From Tistrella mobilis (GTDB lineage: Bacteria; Pseudomonadota; Alphaproteobacteria; Tistrellales; Tistrellaceae): DNA of 64,000 nt. Shown piece after piece: positions 25,436 to 34,663 of the stretch (within the stretch, counting starts at the first letter, position 1; every line of letters starts with the position of its first letter). The translations under genes and the position numbers were made by a program. The notes beneath the pieces were generated by a model. The model was not told the origin of the DNA, searched no databases, and saw nothing but the letters and a program-made list of their open reading frames with translations. The stretch covers positions 558,001 to 622,000 of the forward strand of contig NZ_CP121017.1 of assembly GCF_041468085.1 (NCBI RefSeq), given 5' to 3'.

Positions 25436-27090
25436 CCACCACCACGACGGGACATGCCGCCCGCCCGGGCCTGGCCCGCACGGCTGCGGCCGATCTTGTG
25501 CTTGCAGCGGCCATGCTGCTGGTGCTGGGCGTGACCGCCATTCTGTTCCGCCCGCCGCTGCCGGTGGACGAGACCCGCTATCTGAGCGTGGCCTGGGACA
25601 TGGCCCGCGCCGGCAACCTGCTGGTGCCGCATCTGGATGGCCAGGGCTATACCCATAAGCCGCCGCTGCTGTTCTGGGCGATCCGCCTGGTCTGGGCGGT
25701 GGCGGGCGTTTCGGAAACCGCCGCACGCCTGGTGCCGGTGGGGTTTACCGCCGGTCTGCTGTGGGCGACCCACGCGCTTGGCCGCCGGCTGTGGCCCGAC
25801 CGGCCCGGGGTGGCGTCGCTTGCCCTGCCGCTGCTGGTGGGCATGGGGCCGGTCACGCTGTTCGCCACCATGGTGATGTTCGACGTACCGGTGGCGCTGG
25901 GGGTGACGATCGCGCTGATCGGCCTGCATGATCTGGCCCGTCGCGGCCGGCCGCGGGATATGGTGGTGGCCGGCCTGGGGCTGGGTATCGGCCTGCTGGC
26001 CAAGGGGCCGGTGGCGGCGGTGTTCGTGCTGCCGGCGCTGATCGCGGCCCCGCTCTGGGCGGGCCGGGTGCCGCCCGGGGGGTGGACGCGCTTCGCCCTC
26101 AAAGGGCTGGGGGCCGTGGCGATCGGCATCGCCATGATCCTGGGCTGGGCCCTGCCGGCGGCGCTGGCGGGCGGGCCCGAATTCGCCCGGATGCTGCTCT
26201 GGGGCCAGACCGCCGGCCGGGTGGTGCAGGCCTTCGACCATGCCCGGCCCTGGTGGTTCTATCCGGCCATCCTGCCCGCGATGCTGCTACCCTTCCTGGT
26301 GGTGCCCGCCTTCTGGCTGCGGCTGCGCGACAGCCTCTCCGGCCGGCCCGATGCGGGCAGCCGCTTCTGTCTGGTCGTCGCCGGTGGTGCCTTTCTGGTG
26401 ATGAGCTTCGTCAGCGCCAAACAGATCCACTACCTGCTGCCGGCGCTGGGGCCGGTGGCGCTGCTGCTGGCCCGCATGGCCGACGGTGCGCCGATGCCGC
26501 CGCTGAGCTGCCGGCTGCGCCGGATCTGGCTGCTGCCGGCGGCACTGGTGGCGGTGGCGGGCATCGTCGCCGCCCTGCCGCCGCTGGTCGGGCGGCTGCC
26601 CGGCATGTCCGGGACGTTCATCGCCTGGGGGCCGCTGGTGGTGGCGCTGGTGGCGGGGTTTCTGGTGGTGGTGGCCGCGATCCATGCCTCGCCGGATCTC
26701 GACCCGGCCGCGGCCTTCAAGCGCGCGGCGCTGGCCTGGGTGGCGGTGCTGGTGATGCTGAACCTCTATGGCGGGTCCGGCCTCTTCCGGGCCTTCGACA
26801 TCCGGCCCGCGGGGCGCGAGGTCGCCCGGCTGGTGGCGGCGGATGGCGGGCCGGTGGTGTTCGTCGGCGGCAGCCATGACGGCCTGCTCGATTTCCAGGG
26901 CCGGCTGACGGCACCGGTGGCGGAATTCCCGGCCGGAGCCGACATCACCCGCTGGGCGTCGGACAACCCCGGCGGCATCATCGCCGGACGCATCGATGCC
27001 TGGGGTGTGCCCGACTGGCCCCCCGCCTGTGTCCAGCCTTTCCGCGGCCGCCGGATGGCGGTCTGGCGGGCGGCGGACCGACCGCAGTGA
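25432..27090 (+). CDS. ArnT-like GT39 glycosyltransferase
   Basis: The 552-residue protein has about 11 membrane helices and the PMT/ArnT hallmark DETRYLSVAWDM (about residues 43-54) in the first periplasmic loop, followed by YTHKPPLLFWAIRL. These residues contact the undecaprenyl-phosphate sugar and the lipid A acceptor in characterised ArnT. The enzyme probably transfers a sugar to lipid A or another envelope glycan. It ends the operon that starts with the two-component genes. The sugar is unknown because no arnA/arnB homologues are in the window. Confidence 0.87.
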   Translation: MTTTTTGHAARPGLARTAAADLVLAAAMLLVLGVTAILFRPPLPVDETRYLSVAWDMARAGNLLVPHLDGQGYTHKPPLLFWAIRLVWAVAGVSETAARLVPVGFTAGLLWATHALGRRLWPDRPGVASLALPLLVGMGPVTLFATMVMFDVPVALGVTIALIGLHDLARRGRPRDMVVAGLGLGIGLLAKGPVAAVFVLPALIAAPLWAGRVPPGGWTRFALKGLGAVAIGIAMILGWALPAALAGGPEFARMLLWGQTAGRVVQAFDHARPWWFYPAILPAMLLPFLVVPAFWLRLRDSLSGRPDAGSRFCLVVAGGAFLVMSFVSAKQIHYLLPALGPVALLLARMADGAPMPPLSCRLRRIWLLPAALVAVAGIVAALPPLVGRLPGMSGTFIAWGPLVVALVAGFLVVVAAIHASPDLDPAAAFKRAALAWVAVLVMLNLYGGSGLFRAFDIRPAGREVARLVAADGGPVVFVGGSHDGLLDFQGRLTAPVAEFPAGADITRWASDNPGGIIAGRIDAWGVPDWPPACVQPFRGRRMAVWRAADRPQ

Positions 27091-27097
27091 CGGGGAG

Positions 27098-28288
27098 TTA
27101 CCCCCGCCCGAACAGATCCATCTGGCCCGCACGCTCCGCTCTTGTGGGGCGGGCCGGCGGGGTGAACAGGGACGTGGTGAGCTTGTATGAGCGCTCGTTC
27201 AGGCCAAGCCTGCGGCAGGCGAGGCGGAAGCGGTCGGCGATCAGCTTCGCCTCGGTGCCGGTGCCGGTCATCCGCCGGCCGAAGCCGCTGTCGTAGAGCG
27301 CGCCGCCGCGGGTGGCGCGCACGGCGGCCAGAACCCGCTCGGCCCGGGCCGGGCGTTCCAGGCGCAGCCATTCCTCGAACAGGCCGGCGATTTCCCGCGG
27401 CAGGCGTAGCATGATCCAGCCGGCGCGCACCGCGCCCGCCTCTGCCGCGGCGGCGAGAATGCCCTCCAATTCGTGATCGGTGAGGCCGGGCACCAGCGGG
27501 GCCGCCATCACCGTCACCGGCACGCCGGCCGCGGCCAGGCCGCGGATCGCCTCAATCCGGCGGGCGGGGGTGGCGGCGCGGGGTTCCATGGCGCGGGCAA
27601 GGCCGGCATCCAGCGTCGTGACCGAGACGGCCACCTGGGCGAGGCCGGCGGCGGCGGCCGGCGCGATCAGATCCAGGTCGCGGAGCACCAGGGCCGATTT
27701 GGTGATGATCGCGAAGGGGTGGCGATGGCGGGTCAGCACCTCGATCGCGGCCCGGGTCAGCCCTTCGGTCTTTTCGGCCGGCTGATAGGGATCGGTATTG
27801 CCGCCGATGGTGATGGTGGAGGGGACATAGCCGGGCTTCGACAGGTCGCGGATCAGCGCCTCGGCCAGGCCGCGCTTCACCTCGATCACCGTTTCGAAAT
27901 CGAGCCCCGGCGACAGGCCGAGATAGGCGTGGCTCGGCCGGGCATAGCAGTAGATGCAGCCATGCTCGCAGCCCCGATAGGGGTTGATCGAGGCGTCGAA
28001 GGGGATGTCGGGGCTGTCGTTGCGGGCCAGCGCCGTGCGGGCGGCGACGCTGCGCAGCTCGGTTCTGCGGCGCGCCCCGGCCGGCGCGGCGGACGCCGCC
28101 TCGGCCTCGGCCTGGCCCCAGCCGTCATCGGCGGCCTGATGGCGGAAGCGTTCGAACCGGCCGTCGCGATTGCTGACCGCACCCCGGCCGCGATGCGGGT
28201 CGAGACCGAGCCGTGCCGCGGCGGCCGCACGATCGGCCTCGGCCTGGCGCTGGCCGGGCCGTCGGGTCAGGGGCTTGAAGGGATCCAT
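27098..28288 (-). CDS. PA0069-family radical SAM protein
   Basis: The 396-residue protein has the iron-sulfur motif in NPYRGCEHGCIYCYARPSHA (three cysteines spaced as CxxxCxxC), TIGGNTDPYQPAEK and SVTTLDAGLARAMEPRA, which match the SplB-like PA0069 family. The substrate is not known. An extended basic N-terminus (residues 1-60) precedes the core. ATG 28288 has GGGGAGG six bases upstream and is preferred over an in-frame start seven codons earlier. It converges with the ArnT-like gene, leaving a gap of 7 bases. Confidence 0.87.
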   Translation of the reverse strand: MDPFKPLTRRPGQRQAEADRAAAAARLGLDPHRGRGAVSNRDGRFERFRHQAADDGWGQAEAEAASAAPAGARRRTELRSVAARTALARNDSPDIPFDASINPYRGCEHGCIYCYARPSHAYLGLSPGLDFETVIEVKRGLAEALIRDLSKPGYVPSTITIGGNTDPYQPAEKTEGLTRAAIEVLTRHRHPFAIITKSALVLRDLDLIAPAAAAGLAQVAVSVTTLDAGLARAMEPRAATPARRIEAIRGLAAAGVPVTVMAAPLVPGLTDHELEGILAAAAEAGAVRAGWIMLRLPREIAGLFEEWLRLERPARAERVLAAVRATRGGALYDSGFGRRMTGTGTEAKLIADRFRLACRRLGLNERSYKLTTSLFTPPARPTRAERAGQMDLFGRG

Positions 28289-28363
28289 GGGCGACCTCCC
28301 CGCGAACATAACGGGAACATCGCCGCACTATACGGGGTCGTGGCCCGGCTGTGAAGCCCGCGA

Positions 28364-28903
28364 TCAGGCTTCGTGTTCGCGCAGCCGGGGCATCAGTTCG
28401 ACGAAATTGCACGGGCGGTGACGGTTGTCGAGCTGCAGGACCAGGATCTCGTCCCAGGCATCGCGGCAGGCCGACGTCGAGCCGGGCACGGCGAAGAAAT
28501 AGGTGCCCTTCGCCACGCCGGCGAGGGCGCGGGACTGGACGGTGGAGGTGCCGATCTTGGCGAAGGACAGCCAGCGGAACAGCTCGCCGAAGCCCTCGAT
28601 CGGCTTCTCGATCACCCGGCGCAGGGCTTCCGGGGTGACGTCGCGGCCGGTGACGCCGGTGCCGCCCGTTGAGATGACGACGTCGATTTCGGGATGGTCG
28701 GCCCAGGCTGCGAATTGCGCGGCCAGCTGGTCTTCGTCGTCGGGCAGGATCAGCCGGGCGGCGAGATTATGGCCGGCTGCGGCGATGCGGCCGGCGAGCA
28801 GGTCGCCGGAGGTATCGGTCTCGGGCGTGCGGCTGTCGGAAACCGTCAGCAGGGCGATGTTGACGGCCAGAAACGGGCGGCTCTCGTCGATGCGGCCGGG
28901 CAT
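28364..28903 (-). CDS. moaB: Molybdenum cofactor biosynthesis protein MoaB
   Basis: The 179-residue MoaB/MogA-fold protein has ALLTVSDSRTPETDTSGDLL, the MPT-binding VISTGGTGVTGRDVTPEAL (about 75-93) and FAVPGSTSACRDAW. It adenylates molybdopterin for molybdenum insertion. ATG 28903 follows GGAGG. A molybdoenzyme (BisC type) is encoded at the other end of the window. Confidence 0.95.
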   Translation of the reverse strand: MPGRIDESRPFLAVNIALLTVSDSRTPETDTSGDLLAGRIAAAGHNLAARLILPDDEDQLAAQFAAWADHPEIDVVISTGGTGVTGRDVTPEALRRVIEKPIEGFGELFRWLSFAKIGTSTVQSRALAGVAKGTYFFAVPGSTSACRDAWDEILVLQLDNRHRPCNFVELMPRLREHEA

Positions 28904-28990
28904 GGGGGATCCTCCGCCGGTGGTCGGGTGGGGCTGAAGGCTAGCCCGACCGGGGGCGGAGGTCCAGGACGGCGAGGGTGCGGCCGCCCC

Positions 28991-29034
28991 CTCAGCGCAG
29001 CGAGAAGATGAGTCTCAGCGCAGCGAGAAGATGA
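28991..29034. repeat. 21-base direct repeat at the end of tonB
   Basis: The sequence CTCAGCGCAGCGAGAAGATGA occurs at 28991-29011 and 29014-29034, a period of 23 bases. The second copy holds the last codons and stop of tonB; the first lies just outside and is a duplicate of the gene end. Confidence 0.75.
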
Positions 29035-29854
29035 CGGGGACCACGAAGGTGAGTTCCGTCGACGGGATGTCGGCCGGCGGCGGCGGCAGCGGATCGGCGC
29101 GCTTCATCATGGCCAGCGTCTCGCGGTCGAAGAGCGCATTGCCCGACGGCCGCTCGATCGACGAGGCGAGCACATGGCCCTCGCGGTCGATGCTGAAGCG
29201 CAGCGTCACCTGGCCCTGCTGGTTGCGCAGCTGGGCCTGGCGCGGATAGCGGCGATGGCGTTCCAGATGGGCGAACATCTCCGCCTGCCAGCTGCGCGCG
29301 GCATCGGTGGTCATGTAGGAGGCGGGCGCCGAGGGCGCGGGCGGACCGGCCGGGGCCGAGGACTGTGTCGGTGCGGCGGGGGCGCCCGATGCCTGGGCGG
29401 TCGCGTTCTCGGGCACCGTCTCCGGCGGCTGTTCGACCGGCTTCTGCACCTTGGGCGGCACGGGCCTGGGCGGCGTGCGGACCTGCACCTTGGGCGGCGC
29501 CGGCGGCTTGGGTTTCGGCTTCGGCGCCACCTGCAGGGGCTCCGGGTCCGGCACCGGCACGGGCGGCGGTGGCGGCAGATCGGGCAGGTCGGGCTCCACC
29601 ACCTCGGGCTCGGGGGCCGGTGCCGGGTCGGGCGCGGCTTCCTGGGGCGGGGTGGGCGCGGGCGAGGGCGGTGCGGCCGGCAGCGGGGCGAGGTCGATCA
29701 TCACCGCCGCTTCCGGCAGCGGCGGCGGCGGGGTCATCTCCCAGGGCGCCGCTGCGACGAGCAGCGCGCCGCCGTGCAGCGCCAGGATCACCAGCCCGGC
29801 AGCCCCCCAGCGAACGGCGCCGGGGGTGCGCAGCATGTCGGCGCCGGCGCTCAT
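29015..29854 (-). CDS. tonB: TonB energy-transducing protein
   Basis: The 279-residue protein has an N-terminal membrane helix (about 17-36), a very long proline-rich periplasmic spacer (about 40-175, with PKPKPKPPAPPKVQ), and a C-terminal TonB domain (YPRQAQLRNQQGQVTLRFSI, then VIFSLR at the end). It transmits the ExbB-ExbD proton-motive energy to receptors such as the one at 1.4 kb. Its start overlaps the exbD stop by 4 bases. A copy of its last 21 bases follows directly. Confidence 0.93.
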   Translation of the reverse strand: MSAGADMLRTPGAVRWGAAGLVILALHGGALLVAAAPWEMTPPPPLPEAAVMIDLAPLPAAPPSPAPTPPQEAAPDPAPAPEPEVVEPDLPDLPPPPPVPVPDPEPLQVAPKPKPKPPAPPKVQVRTPPRPVPPKVQKPVEQPPETVPENATAQASGAPAAPTQSSAPAGPPAPSAPASYMTTDAARSWQAEMFAHLERHRRYPRQAQLRNQQGQVTLRFSIDREGHVLASSIERPSGNALFDRETLAMMKRADPLPPPPADIPSTELTFVVPVIFSLR

Positions 29855-30309
29855 CTGGCGGCGGCCTGCTGCTGCCCGGCGGCCGCGGCCGCCGCGGTGG
29901 CGGATTCAAGGCCGACCAGGCCGATCTTGAGATAGCCGGCCGTCCGGAGCTCGTTCATCACCCCCATCAACTGGCCGTAATCGACGCTCTGATCCGCGCG
30001 GAGCAGGATGCGCTCATCGGGATTGTTCTGCGTCGCCTTGTCCAGCGCCGCCCTCAGCTGGTCGCGCGGCACCGCCTCTTCGCCGAGCGCCAGGCTCAGA
30101 TCCTGTTTGATGGTCAGGAAGACCGGCTTGGCGGGGCGCGGCTGGGGCGTGGCGGTGGAGGTGGGCAGGTTGACCGGCACATCGACGGTGGCGAGCGGGG
30201 CTGCGACCATGAAGATGATCAGCAGCACCAGCATCACGTCGATGAAGGGGGTGACGTTGATTTCGTGCGATTCGGTCAGATCGTCGCCGTCGTCGAGCCT
30301 GGCTGCCAT
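29851..30309 (-). CDS. exbD: Biopolymer transport protein ExbD
   Basis: The 152-residue protein has the ExbD N-terminus INVTPFIDVMLVLLIIFMVA with the proton-binding aspartate (about residue 23), a single membrane helix, and a periplasmic domain with PDERILLRADQSVDYGQLMG. It is the proton-channel partner of ExbB. ATG 30309 starts the conserved sequence and lies 4 bases after exbB. The alanine/glutamine C-terminal tail is low complexity. Confidence 0.94.
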   Translation of the reverse strand: MAARLDDGDDLTESHEINVTPFIDVMLVLLIIFMVAAPLATVDVPVNLPTSTATPQPRPAKPVFLTIKQDLSLALGEEAVPRDQLRAALDKATQNNPDERILLRADQSVDYGQLMGVMNELRTAGYLKIGLVGLESATAAAAAAGQQQAAAR

Positions 30310-30313
30310 GGGA

Positions 30314-31297
<984 letters not shown>

Positions 31298-31363
31298 CGG
31301 GTGGGCACTGCCTCGAGCAGGGGACCGGCACACATGGAGGCATGTGAGATCGGCCGCTTGTTG

Positions 31364-31389
31364 TTTGCAATTGCGAGTCGTTTGCAAAC
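31364..31389 (-). promoter_or_regulatory. Fur-like box upstream of exbB-exbD-tonB
   Basis: TTTGCAATTGCGAG (31364-31377) is followed by the 10-base palindrome GTTTGCAAAC (31380-31389), about 70 bases before exbB. The TTGC...GCAA arms resemble the box before the TonB receptor gene at 1325-1347. Iron control is inferred. Confidence 0.4.
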
Positions 31390-31463
31390 TACGCCTGCGA
31401 TGGCCGGGAAGGCAAGTGCGATGCCTGCAAGGCGGTTCTCCGCAAATTGCGGCACCGCCAATG

Positions 31464-31496
31464 AAAAACCGGGATCATCCGCCTGAACGACCCCGG
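31464..31496 (-). terminator. Intrinsic terminator of the lytic transglycosylase gene
   Basis: On the minus strand, CCGGGGTC pairs with GATCCCGG (one G-U pair) around a 12-base loop and is followed by TTTTTC. It lies 46 bases after the transglycosylase stop and separates it from the exbB region. Confidence 0.75.
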
Positions 31497-31541
31497 CTTC
31501 AGGCTTCGCACCACCCCTGTCGGGGGCGGCGGGCCGGCTGG

Positions 31542-33485
31542 TCAGCGGCGCGAGGCGATGGCGGCGTTGTCGCTGCCGACATTGCCGTCGATCGTCTCGT
31601 AGGACGGCCAGTCGCCCTCTGCCAGGGCTGCGAGCGACGGCGAGGTCTGGCCCAGCCGGCTGCGGTAGATCCAGAGATTGGTCAGCACCTGCTCAAGGAA
31701 ATCGCGGGTCTCGGCAACCGGAATGGTCTCGACGAAGAACAGCGGATCCTCGTCGGCGGAGATGCCGCGGCTTTCCTGCCAGCGGCGCAGATTGCCCGGG
31801 CCGGCGTTATAGGCGACCAGCACGTTGACCAGGTTGTTGCCGATATAGGATTCGTCCATCAGCCGGCGGAGATAGGCCTGGCCCAGCTGAAGGTTCACGT
31901 CCGGACGGCTGAGCGACAGCCCCCCGCCCAGCCCCAGGCTGTTGGCCACCAGCTGCGCCGTGCCCGGCATCAGCTGCATCAGGCCGCGGGCCCCGGCAGG
32001 GCTGACGGCATGCGGGTTGAAGTTGCTTTCCTTGCGGGCCAGCGCATAGAGCAGGGCCCGGTCGACCGAAAAGCCGCCGCGTGGGGTGTAATCGGGCACC
32101 GGGAAGATCGAGGCGACATCCGGCATGCCCGAGGCCGCGGCGACCTTGCGGCCGATGACGATGGCGGCTTCGGGCGCGTTCACCTGTTCGGCCAGTTCGA
32201 CCACCGCCGGCGCCTCTTCGGGGGAGGCGGCAGCCGCCACCAGTTCCACCTCTCCGGCGGCGCGATCATATTCGCCGATCTGGCCGAGCGCCAGGGCGCG
32301 GCGGGCGGCTTCGCTCTGCAGCAGCGCCCGGCGCTGGCCCGGGGTCACCCCACCGGAAAGCGAGGGCTGCCAGACGTCGCCGGTCGGCGCCCCGACCATG
32401 GCGCGCGCGATCTGGCCATAGAAGGTGAGCGGCTGACGGGCGGCGCGGTCGAGCCAGGTCTGCGCGGTGTCGAAATCACCCAGCGCCATATTGGCCCGCG
32501 CTGCCCAGAAGGCACCGGCCGCCTCGTTCCAGGCCGAGAGGCCGGCCGTGCGGGCGAAGAGTTCGAAGTGGCGGCGGGCGGTTTCCGCCCGGCCGAGCTT
32601 CCAGGCGGCGAGGCCTGCGGTCCAGTGGCCATAGGGCACGATCGCGGCCGACCGGTCGGCCGCGGGGCCGGCAAGTTCATAGGCCCGGGCGATCTGCCCC
32701 TGGACGAGATGCAGCGCGGCGACGCGGATCCGGGCCTGATCGAGGGCCGGTCGGTCGAAAAGCTTCTGGACCTCGGCCGAGTTGACCAGCTTCTCGGCGG
32801 CATCGGCCTCACCCTTGCGGATGCGGGCGGCGATCTGGGCTTCGAGGGCCCGTGCCCGCCTGGCCTGGGCGCCCTTCAGCCCGTCGGCGGCCGAGTAGCT
32901 GTCCAGCTGATCGACGGTGCTGGGCTGGCGGCTGGCAACGGGGATCACCGTCTCCTCGGGCCGCTCCGGCTCGCGCGGGCGGGCCTCGTTGCCCGGGCGG
33001 CGCTTCATCGCCAGCGCATAGATCCGTTCGGCATCGGGGTGATCGCCATAGAACGCCATCCAGTCCCGCAGCTCGTCATAGCTTGCGGTATAGGCGGTCG
33101 GATGCATCAGTCGCTGTTCGGTCACATGGCCCATCAGCAGCCGGTCGCCAAGGCGCGCGATCAGCCTGTCCGCCTCGTCGAAGCGGCCATCCGACTGCAG
33201 TGCAAAAATCCGGGCATAGCGCTCGGCATCCGCATCAGAGAGGACCTGAGGCCACTCTTCGAACGAATCGACCAGACCGAATCCCGCCATTCCGAAGTCG
33301 GCGTCCTCCGCCGTCTCCAGGCCGGTCGGCAGGGAGGTCTCTGCATGCGCTCGCGTGACAAATGCACCCGAAGCGACAGGACCGCCGAGCAAGAGGGCCA
33401 GCGTCACCGCAGGCACCACGATCGCACGCGCGAAGCTACGTGCCGACCGCGATTGGTGACGCGCGTCGTTGCTTTCCGAAGCCAT
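31542..33485 (-). CDS. Soluble lytic murein transglycosylase (SLT family)
   Basis: The 647-residue secreted enzyme cleaves peptidoglycan to 1,6-anhydro-muropeptides. After a signal peptide (about residues 20-47, ending THAHA-like), an alpha-superhelical U-domain fills residues 60-470, then the SLT domain has the catalytic glutamate in ALARKESNFNPHAVSPAGAR and the blocks GLMQLMPGTAQLV and NVLVAYNAGPGNLRRW. ATG 33485 is the first start giving a signal peptide. It has its own promoter and terminator. Confidence 0.92.
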   Translation of the reverse strand: MASESNDARHQSRSARSFARAIVVPAVTLALLLGGPVASGAFVTRAHAETSLPTGLETAEDADFGMAGFGLVDSFEEWPQVLSDADAERYARIFALQSDGRFDEADRLIARLGDRLLMGHVTEQRLMHPTAYTASYDELRDWMAFYGDHPDAERIYALAMKRRPGNEARPREPERPEETVIPVASRQPSTVDQLDSYSAADGLKGAQARRARALEAQIAARIRKGEADAAEKLVNSAEVQKLFDRPALDQARIRVAALHLVQGQIARAYELAGPAADRSAAIVPYGHWTAGLAAWKLGRAETARRHFELFARTAGLSAWNEAAGAFWAARANMALGDFDTAQTWLDRAARQPLTFYGQIARAMVGAPTGDVWQPSLSGGVTPGQRRALLQSEAARRALALGQIGEYDRAAGEVELVAAAASPEEAPAVVELAEQVNAPEAAIVIGRKVAAASGMPDVASIFPVPDYTPRGGFSVDRALLYALARKESNFNPHAVSPAGARGLMQLMPGTAQLVANSLGLGGGLSLSRPDVNLQLGQAYLRRLMDESYIGNNLVNVLVAYNAGPGNLRRWQESRGISADEDPLFFVETIPVAETRDFLEQVLTNLWIYRSRLGQTSPSLAALAEGDWPSYETIDGNVGSDNAAIASRR

Positions 33486-33495
33486 GATGGCAACG

Positions 33496-33525
33496 TTTAT
33501 AGGGGAGGATGTGGTGTCCCGGCAA
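33496..33525 (-). promoter_or_regulatory. Sigma-70-like promoter of the lytic transglycosylase gene
   Basis: On the minus strand TTGCCG (33525-33520), 18 bases, then TATAAA (33501-33496). The -10 lies 10 bases before the ATG at 33485, so the leader would be only a few bases long and there is no clear Shine-Dalgarno sequence. Confidence 0.5.
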
Positions 33526-33550
33526 GCCCCAGCTGCACGACACGACATTG

Positions 33551-34444
33551 TCACGGAACCGGGGATGATTGCTTTTCAAGGATTTCCGCGATTCTGAGCC
33601 AGTCGCCCCAGGCCAGACGCTTCTGCGCCGGCTGGCGGAGAAGATAGGCGGGATGGAAGGTCGCAAAGACCGGCAGCGGCCCCGCCAGCCCCGGAAGATC
33701 GAGGGTTGCGGAGCGTCCGCGCAGTCGGGTGATGCCCTCGGGGCGGTCGAGCAGAGCCTTGGCGGAAACCCCGCCCACGGCCACGACCAGCTTCGGGCGG
33801 ACCAGAGCGATATGCCGCAGGGCAAAGGGCAGGCAGGCGGCAATCTCCGCCGGGGTGGGCGTGCGGTTGCCCGGCGGGCGCCAGGGCAGCACATTGGTGA
33901 TATAGACACTGCCGCGATCGCGGCCGATCGCCTTCAGCATGCGGTCGAGCAGACGGCCCGACTGGCCGACGAAGGGCAGGCCGCGCCGGTCCTCTTCGGC
34001 GCCCGGCGCCTCGCCCACCAGCATGAGATCGGCTTCGGGGTTGCCGTCGGCGAAGACGGTGTTCGACGCGGTGGCCTTGAGAGCGCAGCCGTCGAAAGCG
34101 CGGATCGCCTGTTCCAGCTCGGCCAGGCTTCGGGCGGCACCCGCATGGCTGCGGGCAAGGGCCGCGGCGCTTTCGGGCGAGAGCGGGTCGACGGCGGCCG
34201 GATCCGCCCGCGGCACGGCCGGCGCCGGCGCCCTGGCGCCGCGCATGCGTGCCCCTTCGCCCGCCGGGGCGGGGGCGCCATCGGCTGCCCTGGGCCGGTC
34301 GCGCAGCAGCCTGTCCCGGGCGGCCGCGGCGGCGGCATACCAGTCGGCCGGGCTATCGGTGGTGGCGGTCTCTACCCCCCACTCCATATACCACGTGGCG
34401 AGTGCGGAGATGGCCGCTGCCGGTGTCGGATCGATCGTCGTCAT
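33551..34444 (-). CDS. Type 4 uracil-DNA glycosylase (FeS family)
   Basis: The 297-residue enzyme removes uracil from DNA. It shows the family 4 motifs [20 protein letters not shown] (active-site loop), [16 protein letters not shown], and the leucine/His loop [12 protein letters not shown]. One expected iron-sulfur cysteine is seen in DGCALKATA; the others are not all obvious. The first about 100 residues are a proline/alanine-rich low-complexity extension. ATG 34444 is chosen because the frame further upstream lies antisense to the ETF-QO gene. Confidence 0.9.
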   Translation of the reverse strand: MTTIDPTPAAAISALATWYMEWGVETATTDSPADWYAAAAAARDRLLRDRPRAADGAPAPAGEGARMRGARAPAPAVPRADPAAVDPLSPESAAALARSHAGAARSLAELEQAIRAFDGCALKATASNTVFADGNPEADLMLVGEAPGAEEDRRGLPFVGQSGRLLDRMLKAIGRDRGSVYITNVLPWRPPGNRTPTPAEIAACLPFALRHIALVRPKLVVAVGGVSAKALLDRPEGITRLRGRSATLDLPGLAGPLPVFATFHPAYLLRQPAQKRLAWGDWLRIAEILEKQSSPVP

Positions 34445-34663
34445 GGCCTGGACTGTAGCAATTTCACGGCGGCGCTGATAGATAACCTTACTGAATCGCG
34501 ATTCGCGTCTCGTATCAGGCGACCCCTGTAACGGGCACGGATCGGGTCCATATCCGAGGAGCGAGGGCCGAACGTAGCGAGGGGGACGCGAGCGGCGCCG
34601 CGTGACGAGCGAGAACGAGATCACCCGGCCGCACTGCAGGACGAGGCGGCTTGAGGAGGGGTC

